Assembly: GCA_900317865.1 (NCBI GenBank)
Contig: ONIK01000002.1
Span: 1-64,000, forward strand
Direction: 5' to 3'
Source: an uncultured Methanobrevibacter sp.
GTDB taxonomy: Archaea; Methanobacteriota; Methanobacteria; Methanobacteriales; Methanobacteriaceae
DNA length: 64,000 nucleotides
This document shows positions 1-12,000 of the stretch, piece by piece (the stretch's first letter is position 1; every line of letters starts with the position of its first letter). The notes below the pieces were generated by a model that was not told where the DNA came from, searched no databases, and saw only the letters and a list, made by a program, of their open reading frames with translations. The position numbers and the translations under genes are program-made.

Positions 1-3000
1 CATAAATGAAGAGATACTTTGATATTTGCAGTCTATAACCATCGGCATTACATTGGAAGTCATGCCTATGAAGTTTTCGTTGAATCTATCCCTTCCATTT
101 TCAACAATTGTAAATATAACCTTATTTCCATTTACGAATTGAGATAATGCATAAGAAAATATGCCTGTGAATAATACATTTTCACTGATTTCTGCATTAC
201 GTAAAAATGATTTGAATGCAACTTTATCAAATTTCAAATCATAGGATGAGTGGTTATATCCTTCAGCTGATGGTTGATCTTCTAGCAAAATGCCTACATC
301 ATCAAGGTCTGAAAGGAATGAGTGATAAAATTCTCTAGCTTCATCGAATTTTTCAGTATTTTTTATTTGATGTGTGAAAGCCGATGTCTTTAAAAAGGTA
401 TCATCGAAATCGATACTGCCTCCATCAAGAAGAATTAGAAGCTCATGTTTGAATATGCCTGCAGAAATAGCATCAAAAATGATGTGGTGAGCCATATAAA
501 ATAGGTAATATGATTCTTCAGATTCAACAATCATAAACTTTGACAGATAATTATATAAATCGAAACTTTCAGCAAAGAAATCAATGAGAATATCTTTATC
601 AAGTTTGGATTTAACTAAAATTGGAGGTTTTTCTCCTTTAACCAAATATGGATAATCTCCCCCAAATATTTTTATAAGAGTTTTAAGCATTTTATAAAGG
701 CCCTTTACATTCATTATTCCATAGTTCTTAACTATATTCATGATTTTTTTCATTCCAAATTTTTGGGCTGTTTTTATTAAATCCTTAAGCACATCCATCT
801 TAGGTATATTATTATCATTTTCTTCATATCTCTCAATTAAATGCATGCTTAAAATCGGATGCATATCTAATATCACATCCAAGGAATCAAGTATTTTTTC
901 AAGACCATATTTTTTAGAAATAGGAATATAAACCGGTATGTGGTAAGCATTTACTTTATTATAACCAATTACATCACCAAATACATTAATTTGTGCTGAA
1001 TTCAATGGACATCCCTCTTCTAAAGAATAAATATCCAAATCAAAAGAAAATTCGGACATATTTTTTGCAATTGCTTCGGGAGTGCGGAAAGTAAAGATGT
1101 CTGCCATAGTAATATCATCAGATTCAATATAATTTAACAGCTTAATCGCAATTAATGAATCCCCGCCTAAACGAATAAAGTCATCATATATACTAATTCT
1201 GTCTAAATCAAATGCTTTTTCAAAGGCTTCAACGATTTCTTTTTCATTTTTATCTCTTGGAGCCACATATTCTGCAGATAAGCTATCTCTATCAACCTCA
1301 GGTAAAGCACGCTTATCTACTTTACCGTTAACATTTAATGGGATTGTATCTAATTTGATAACAAATGATGGAACCATGTATTCTGGTTTATATTTAGAAA
1401 CATAATCGCAAATTGAATTTTTTAACTCCATTTCATCTAAATCATTGTTTACAACAACATATGCGACAATTTCATTATTTTCGTCGTGTTTTATTGTTTG
1501 TACAGTAATATCACTGACATAGTCTATTTCACGAATGGCTGATTCTATTTCAGATAGTTCTACACGGTTTCCTCTAATCTTAACCTGTGAATCATTTCTT
1601 CCAATAAAACCAATAGTTCCATCAGGTAGTAAATGTACAATATCTCCTGTTTTATACATTGTTTCATAACCTTGAATTTCCCCATCAAATGGATTATTGA
1701 AGAATGCTTTTCTGTTTGCTTCAGGATTGTTTAAATATCCTTTGCTTACTTGGTAACCTGAAATGTATAATTCTCCTACTGCACCGAAAGGAACTCTTCT
1801 TTGTTGTGAATCCAAAACATAGATTTTAGTATTCCAGTCAGGACCACCTACAGAGGACGCATCGATTTTATCTCTAACATTGATTGAAGTCATGGAAGAA
1901 GTCGCTTCTGTTGGACCATAGACGTCAATAAATTCATAATTTTCAGGTGGAGTTACAGCACCTAATTTTTCTCCTACTGCACATAAATTTTGGAGTGATG
2001 TATTATCAATGCTTTGGGTGAATAATTTTGAAACCTGGGTGGTGATAATGGTATGGGTTACTCCATGCTTGATGAAATATTCATTTAATTTTCTAATATT
2101 TAATTTAATGTCATTTGGAATCCAAATAACAGATCCTCCAGTTAAAAGAGCAACATAATGTTGCAGGGAAACATCAAAACCGACTGATGCAAAAACACCA
2201 TAAACATTATCAGAAGTGAAATTGGAATTATGCTGATAGTATGAAACCATGTTGGCAATTGAATGTCTGCCCACCTGTACTGCCTTTGGATTTCCGGTAG
2301 TTCCTGAAGTAAATAAAATACATGCCACATCATTGTGAGTTGGATTATGATAAGTTAAGCTATTTAACTCCCCTACATTCTCAGATAATGATGAAACATT
2401 AATGACGGTTGGTTTTGAATCCAATTCTTTAATAAGTTCATCTACATGATTTTGGAAATGATTTGTAGTAATGATTGCTTTTGCCCCTGATTTTTCAACC
2501 ATATATTTTATACGATTAATAGGATGGTTTTCATCAATTGGGACATAGGAAGCACCAACAGATAAAACAGCAAGATTAGATAGTAATATCCAATGATTAC
2601 GTTCAACAAATACTGAAACTGTATCATTAACTCCAATATTATTTTCATTTAACAATTTTTGAATTTTATCTATTAGGAAAGCTGATTCAGCATAAGTATA
2701 TGAAACATTATCCCCTAAAGCAAGCTTATTATTAGGATATTTGGATAAATTATCATTAAAAGCATCTAAAACATCATGATAATATAAATCGTGACTAGTA
2801 TTATTAATCTCATCTAAAAGAACCAAATCTTCGTTAGAAATATAACTGATATCACTTAAATCGTCTGAATTCAACATACATTGCAAAATCAATTTATAAG
2901 ATTCAACAAAATGATTAATAAAGTCTCTGGAGTATTTATCTGAATAAAGAATGCTTAAAATATACTCATTATCTCTTTGGATAATTATCGCAGTTAAATC

Positions 3001-6000
3001 AGCAATTACATCATCCATATCGCTTAACAGGTCATTATCATAAACATCCTCAAAATTACTGTTATCTTTAATCCATTCTGGAATAAATTGGAAAATAATA
3101 TTTGAATTTATATCATACTTATTAGCCAATAACCTAAACGGATAATAATTATATCTCATAACACCATAAACTCTATCAAACATATGATTCATAAAAGAGT
3201 CTATATCTTGATTTTCACAATCTACCAATAAAGGTAATGTATTAACAAACATGCCTATAGAATTATAATTTGCGAATCTGTCACGACCGTTTTCAACAAT
3301 ATTGAATAATACCTTTTCACTGCCAACAAATTTGGATAATGTATAAGCAAAAGCACCACTAAACAAAAGATTCACACTAACATTATGCTTGTCTAAAAAT
3401 GAATTTACTATGTCCTGGTCCAAATCTAAATCTATTAAAACAGAACCTGGGCCATCAGACAATACGCTGTCCAATAACTCACCAGCTTCTTCAACATCAA
3501 CTAGCATGGACTCATAAAATTCATCAGCTTTAACAAAAGCACTGGTTTCAACAATTTGTTGACTAAAAGCAGAAACTTCTAAGAAGGAATCATCTAAATC
3601 AACAGCATTACCCTCAAGAATAGATTGTAAATCCTGTTTAAATATGGTATTAGACAATGCATCAAAAATAATATGGTGGAAAGCAGCAAATAAACTAAAA
3701 CCATCATCATTTTTAACAATTAAGAATCTGCATAAACTGTCATATAAATCAAAAGGTTTAACTAAAAAATTATTAATAAAATCATCATCAATATCAGATT
3801 CAACAATAACTGAAGGTTTAGATTCTTTAATCAAATAAGGAACATTAAAATCATCACTAATGCACATGCCTAAAATAGGATGAACATCTAACATTATGTC
3901 CAAAGCATCTTTAATATCATTAATATTATATTTATCAGAAATATTCATATGCAATGGAATTAAATATGAATCTTTCTTATCATTTGCTATTATATCCAAA
4001 TAAACATTCAATTGAGATTCATTTAGAGGGCATCCAGAATCCAAAGAATAAATATCTAAGTCAAACTTCATATCGGATTTATTTATGTTTTTTGCAATTG
4101 CATAAGGCGTATGCAGACTCAAAATATCCGCTACAGTAATATTGTACTCTTCAAGATATGACAATAAGCGTATTGCAGTTAATGAATCACCACCTAAACG
4201 GATGAAGTCATCATAAATACCAATATTTTCTTGGCCAAATACTTTTTGGAATGCTTCAACCACATCCCTTTCAGTTTTATTTGTTGGAGCAACATACTCT
4301 GCACTCAAACTATCGAAATCAACTTTGGGAAGAGCACGTTTATCCACTTTACCATTAACGTTTAAAGGAATTTCGTCTAATTTGATAACGAATGAAGGAA
4401 CCATAAATTCGGGTTTATGCTCATTCACATAATCGTAAATCACATCTCTTAGGATATTATCCTCCATATCTGCAGATATGACCACATAGGCCACAAGCTC
4501 ATTATTATTTCCATTTTTAATTGTTTGAACAGTAATGTCTTCAACAAAATCAATATTTCTTATAGTTGATTCTACTTCCGATAGTTCTACACGGTTTCCT
4601 CTGATTTTGACTTGACCATCCTGACGTCCAATGATTGCCAATGATCCGTCAGGTAGGAATCGTACCATGTCTCCGGTACGATAAATTACAGAGTATTCCT
4701 CCCCATCATCAAAAGGATTTTTCAGGAATGATTCCTTAGTTTCATCGTCACGATTCAAGTACCCTTCAGCTATTTGATAACCTGCAAGGTATAACTCACC
4801 AACAGCACCCAACGGTACACGGCGCTGATTATCATCCAAAACATAAGCTTTTGTATTATAATTTAATCTGCCTATTGAAGAGGAATCTATTTTTTTAGAA
4901 TTGTTTATTGATGATACAAAGTTATTTGCTTCTGTAGGACCATATTCATCCACCAATTGATAGTTTGCAGGGCTTGGGAATTCACCTAATTTTTCACCAC
5001 CAACAAAGAGATAATCCAAAGAGGTATCTTCAATTCTCTCCATAAACAACTTGCCTACTTGGGTGGTGATAATTGTATGAGTTACATTTTGCTTGATGAA
5101 ATAATTATTCAATTCCCTCATATTATATCTAATATCTTCAGGAACAATGGATAAACAGGCCCCAGTATAAATGGCCTTAAATAGAGATTCACATCCCGCA
5201 TCAAAACCAATGGATGGATATAAAGCATAAACATCATTGCTGCAGAGGCCATAAGTGTCAGCATAATATTCTGCCACATTAAGAATTGCCATTCTAGTTA
5301 CTTTAACACCCTTAGGAACACCGGTACTACCGCTGGTATATAAAATGCCTGCAATATCCCCATAAACAACAGGTAAACTAGAAATGGAATCAATATTCTC
5401 TTTGAGAATATCAGAAATATTTAAAAGAACAACATTCTCATTATTCAAATCATCGATTAAAGCAATTGCACGTTTATAAGTGCTATCACTAACAATCACA
5501 ACACAGGCATTTGTATCATTTAACATGAATTTAATACGTTCATCAGGTAATGTATCATCTAAAGGAACATAGACTCCACCCATAGACAAAATACCTAAAA
5601 CAGAGAACATATAATATTCAGAGCGCTCAGTTAGGAATGGAACACAATCCTGAGAATCAACACCTAAACTCATTAGCTGTTTTGCAATCTTATCTCCAAG
5701 GTATGCTCCTTCTCCATAAGTGTATTCTCGATTATCCATTGATACAAGAGTACTGTCTGGACATTTGGCAAGATTGTCATTAAATGCATCTAAAATATCA
5801 CAATAAATCAGATCATGTTCTGTATTATTATAATCATTCAGCAATCTGATATCTTCATTAGAAGCATAATTAATCTCATTTAACTTATTCGCATTAAGTA
5901 TTCCATGCAAAATCAATTTATATGATTGTATGAAATGATTTATGAAATCGCCAGAGTATTTATCACAATATATTGCATTTAAATAATATTCACCGCCCTT

Positions 6001-9000
6001 TTTAAGAACTTCAAATGTTAAATCAGCATTTAAGTCATCCATATCTCCTAAAATACCTAATTTTTCATATACTTCACGTACATTATTATCGTCATTATCT
6101 ATCCATTCCGGAATGAATTGGAATAGGATATTGGCGTCAATATCATGTTCATTAGCAAGTAATCTAAATGGGTAATAGTTGTAACTCTGGACTTCATAAA
6201 CTAAAGAAGACATGTACTCAATAAATGATGAAATATCTCTGTTACTACAATCTACCAATATTGGAAGTGTATTTACATACATGCCTATGGCATCGTAATT
6301 ATTAAACCTACTCCTTCCGTTATCTATAATGTTGAATAATGCTTTGTCATTTCCTGTGAATCGAGATAATGTATAAGCGAAAACACTAGTGAATAGCACA
6401 TTTTCATTAATGTGGGGTTGGTTTAAGAATATGTTGCAGTCTAAATCCAAGTCGATTTGGGCTGAGCCATGTCTGTCTGCACCAATGCTATCTAATAAAA
6501 CACCTGATTCATCACAATCAACAAGCATATTGTCATAAAATTCACGGGCTTTAATGAAAAGTTCAGATTCCTGATTATGTTGTGAAAATGCAGAAACCTT
6601 TAAGAATGAATCATCAACTTCAAGGGTTTGTCCATTAAGTATTGCCATCAAATTCTCTTTGAATATAGCACATGACCTTGCGTCACAAATGATATGGTGG
6701 AAGGCACAGTACAAATCATATGAGTCATCATTTTCAATGACCAAAAACCTGCACAGGCTGTCATGCAGATCAAATGATCGGGTTAAGAACTCTATAATAA
6801 AATCATCATCAACATCAGACTCGACAATAATTTGTGGTTTGGAATTTCTTATCAGATATGGAACATCATATTCATCACTAATGCGCATATTTAAGATAGG
6901 ATGGACTTCAAACATTTTATTTAATGCATAGGTTATTTCATTTAAATCATAATCATTTGAAAATTCCATATATGTCGGAAGAAGATATGCATCTGTTTTC
7001 TCATTTACAACGATATCAAGATAAATATTCAATTGGGATTCATTTAGAGGACATCCGGAATCTATAGAATAAACATCCAAATCAAATTCAACATTATTTT
7101 CATTAATGTTATCTGCAATTGCTTGAGGAGTATTTAAACTTAAGATATCGCCTGCAGAAAGGTTGTAATCTTCAAGTATTGCCAATAATTTAACTGCTGT
7201 TAAGGAATCTCCTCCAAGTTCTGTGAAATCATCATAAATACCAATCTTTTCCTGATTAAACACTTCTTCAAATGCCTCAACAATATCTTTTTCTAACTTG
7301 TTTCTTGGCGCTACATATTCGTTGCGTAAAGTATCAACATTAATTGTAGGCAATAAACGTTTATTCACTTTACCATTTACATTTAAAGGAATTTTATCAA
7401 TTGGAACAACGAATGAAGGAACCATGTACTCTGGTTTGCATTGACCCATATAATCTTTAATATATTCGACGATGTCTCCTTCAAAGTCAGGAACAACTAC
7501 ATATGCAACCAATTCGTTATTTGAACCGATTTTTATTGTTTGAACGGTTACATCATCAATATATTCAATGCATCTTATTGTTTGTTCGATTTCAGATAAT
7601 TCAACACGGTTTCCTCTAATTTTAACCTGAGAATCTACTCTTCCTATAATAGCAATGCTTCCATCAGGTAAATATCTTCCCAAATCACCAGTTTTATACA
7701 TTCTATTATAACCATTGATTTTGCCATCGAATGGATTTTGGAATAATGCCTTTTTGTTTTCATTAGGATTTTTAAAGTATCCTTTTGTTGTTTGATATCC
7801 AGATAAATATATTTCACCGACGGCACCTAATGGAACTCTTCGCAGTTCATTATCTAAAATATAAGCTTTAGTATTCCAGTTCAGCATACCAACTGATGAA
7901 TCATCCAATTTTTTATCAACATCAATAGAAGTAATGTAATTAGCTTCAGTCGGACCATAAACATCATTAAAAGTATAGTTTTTTGGAGGAATTATGCTAC
8001 CCAATTTTTCACCGGCAGTTTGCAAATACTTTAAAGAAGTCTCAGACACAGTATCAACGAATAATTTGGCTATTTGTGTTGTAATTAATGTATGTGTCAC
8101 TCCATAATTGATGAAATAATCATTTAATTTAGAAATATTTAGTCTAATGTCATTTGGAACATATGTTAGTGATCCGCCAGTAAATACTGATGCAAACTGC
8201 TCTAAAGAAACATCAAAACCCACAGATGCAAAAATTCCCAAAACATCATCTGATTTAAATCCAGTGCTTTCAACATAATACTCTATAAGATTTAAAATAC
8301 CTAAAGTTGTCATTTGAACCGCTTTAGGATTTCCTGTTGTTCCTGAAGTATAAAGAATACAAGCCACATCATTAACACCAGAATCAACATAATCCACATG
8401 ATTTGATATTTTAACTTCGTCCAGTAAAGATGAAACATTAATAATATTTAAATTAAGATTTGATTCGTCATTAATTTTTTCGACACGTTTTTGGAATGTG
8501 TCCGTTACAATTATTGCTTTTGATTCTGATTGTCTTATCATGAACTCAATACGCTTATCTGGATGGTTTTCATCAATTGGAACATAAGTAATACCTTGGG
8601 ATAAGCAGCATAATGCTGTTATAAGAATCCAATGGTTACGATCGACAAAAACCGTTACAATATCATTAGATACAACTTCATGTTGCTTTAATAATGAATT
8701 TAAGCCATTCACAATATGTGCAATTTGAGAATATGTATAATTCGCATCCTCACTTAGTGTTAAAATATTATCCGGATTCTCACTCAACTGTCTGTTGAAA
8801 GCATCCATGACACAATCATATTTCAAATCATGTTCAGTCTGATTAAAACTGTCTAAAAGATTCAAATCATCATTTTCAATGTAATTAATCTCTTCAAGTT
8901 TATAAACATTGAGCATTTCATGCAAAATTAACATGTATGTTTTAGTAAAAGTCTCAATAAAAGTGTTTGAGAATTTATCTGAGTATAAAATCCTGATTCC

Positions 9001-12000
9001 TAACTTTCCCTCATTAACATCGAAAATAAAGAATGTTAAATCACCTTCAGGGTCATGTTCTAACTCATTTACAGAATATCCATATTCATCTTTATCAAGT
9101 AAAGCGGAAAATAGATTGTGAGCATATTGGAATGAAACGTCAAATTTCAGGTCAAATTCATTAGCTAATAAACGGAAAGGATAGAGGTCATACTTCATTA
9201 CAGTATTTACCAAACTGCTGGAATATTCCAAAAAGGAGTCAACAGTTTGATTTTTACAATCCATGATTATAGGCAATGTTTTTACAAACATTCCTACAGA
9301 TTGTGAATGATTAATGTGGCCTCTACCGTCTTCAAGAATATTGAAAAGAACTTTGGAAGATCCTGTAAATCTGGACAATGTATATGCAAAAACACTAGAG
9401 AAAAATTGATTGCGAGTAATGGAATGGTCTTGTAAAAAACCAGTCAGTTCATTTCCATCAATATCAAAGGTATTTATATACTTAGATTCCGTGGCACTAT
9501 CAGTACTATGTATTAATTCATGAACCTCATCTCTATCAGCCAACATATTGAACATGAAAGTTTTAGCTTCATCCATATAATCTGGAGAGAGATTTTCTTC
9601 AAATGAAATTTCTCTTAAAATTCCATCATCAACGAAATCAACATTTTTATCTTCTAATATGGAATATAGACTATTTAATAGAATGTTTGTGGAGGAACCG
9701 TCGAAAATCACATGATGAATATCTATGCATAAACTGGTTGAATCTTCTTCGACGATTATTAAAAATTTGGATAAACATTTTTCAAAATCAAAAGGCCTTA
9801 CAAAAGATTGTATGTCATTTAAACTTCCCTCTTGGATTTCCGGTTTTGCATCAAAAATGCATGACGGCATTTCATCTTTTTTATTTATTATTCTTCCTTT
9901 TAAAATAGGATGCACATCAAACAATTTATTTAAAGTATTTCTAATTTGGTCGGCAGAATATTTTTCTTTGAATTCTATTATAAATGGATTGTTATATTTG
10001 GTTCCCATGTCTTGTGTAATTTCATCCAAATAAACATTTAATTGGGATTCTGATAATGAACATCTTTCATCAAATGTATATTTAATTTTAGTATCTGCGG
10101 AGTCTTTTAAATGGGATTTAATATAGTCACTAATATTATTTGGTGTTGAAAGTTCAATTATCTCCTGTGAGGAAATATTTACATAAAATTTTTCTCTTAA
10201 TAAAATTTGTAAATTCATCGCAGATAAAGAATTTCCACCTAATTCAACAAAATTATCATTAACTAAAACTAAATCAGTATCTAAAACCTCTTTGAATGCA
10301 TCAACAACACCAGCGAGCACCTCATCTTCAATATCTATTTCAGTGTTCACTTTAGACATCTTTTTTAATCTTATCTTATCGATTTTACCGTTCATGTTTA
10401 GTGGAATTTCCTCCAATTCCATGAAAAGAGATGGGATCATATAACTTGGCAAATCATCCATTAACTTCCCTTTAATGATGTCGATATCTATTTCATCATT
10501 AGTTGTGTAATATAATGCGAGAGTGTCATTTTCAGCATCCAAATAAACGTTTTCAATTTGAGGAATATTATTAATAATATTTAGAATTTCCCCAGATTCA
10601 ATACGGAATCCTCTAACGGATAATTGGTCATCTTCACGACCAATGATTTCAATATCCCCATCAAAATTATAAAAACCGATATCTCCGGTACGATACATTA
10701 TTTTATTATTTTCACTATCGGAATAAGGATTATCTACAAAAACTTCTTGTGTTAATTCTGGATTGTTATAATATCCTGGACTTATATATTTGCTTGAAAC
10801 ACAAATTTCGCCCGGAACACCAATAGGCATTTGATTGGAATCTTCATCTAAAATATAGACATTCGTGTTTGTAATAGGTCTACCAATAGATAGATTCTCA
10901 TCGTAAATATCTTTAAAATCATAAACTTTGGTAACTCCAAATATAATTTCAGTTGTACCGTAGAAATTAATTAGTTGGGTGTTTCTTTCCTTTTTGCTTA
11001 ATTCTTTTAATTTTGCTCCAGCTAAAACGAGATAATCTAATTTAATATCATCGCTTTCTAAAACGGGAATCGCGATTGTTGGGGGTAAAAATAAACTGTT
11101 CATAGGTTTTTCTTTAAGTATTTTAATCAATGAAAAAATGTCTTTTTGTTCATTTTCATTAAATATTCTGCATCCTCCACCGAATGCGAATGCTGGATAA
11201 ATTACATAAGATGCAATAAAACTAAAACTTAAATAGCATCCAATAAGGTCACCATAGGAAAAATAAAAAATGTTTTTGAAAGCTATAATTAATCCGCTTA
11301 TCTGACGATTAGTAATCATTACACCTTTGGGAAGGCCTGTCGTACCTGATGTAAACATGATGGAAAATAAATCCTCAGCGGTAGCTTTTATATCAATATC
11401 AACATCATCACTTGAATTTAAATCTTCAATACAAATTATATCAACATTTAAATTTAATTTACTTGCAATATCTTTTGTTGTAACAATACATTCTGCTTCA
11501 GAAATATCTAACATGTGCTTAATACGTTTAACAGGATATATGAGATCTATTGGAATGAATGCTGCTCCAAGTTTATTTAAAGCCAAGACCAATTCTGGAA
11601 AATGATAAGTACGTGGTAACATCAAGGCAACATGGCTACCCTGAGAAATATTATAATTTTCAAATAAGTCATTTGCAATAGAGTTACTGGATTTTTCCAG
11701 TTCTCCATAACTGACTTGATTAACACCATCATCAATAGCGATAGCATTGGGATTTTCAAGTGCATGCTGACGAAAAGATTCTGAAATAGTAATATCTTCA
11801 TTAACTTCAGCATATTCTCCTTTACAGAAATTAGAAAGCAACTTTTCTTCATTATCTGAAAGAATATTCATATTATTTAAAAGATTATCTGGAAACTTAA
11901 CAAGGTTATTGATCATGGATTTGATATTGTCTGCCATGTGCTGAATGTAAATATCTGAGAATAAATCTGCATTATAAACAATCTCTAAATAATTATCATA

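Noticed and set aside
3860..3885. CCTAAAATAGG resembling a metal box
   Set aside because: It lies inside the NRPS coding sequence, recurs as a coding motif (HPILGM-type text), has a different spacing and has no promoter nearby.
9603..10033. Two overlapping 101-102-codon plus-strand frames inside the NRPS
   Set aside because: Antisense shadows of the C2 domain, where the minus-strand frame carries clear motifs.
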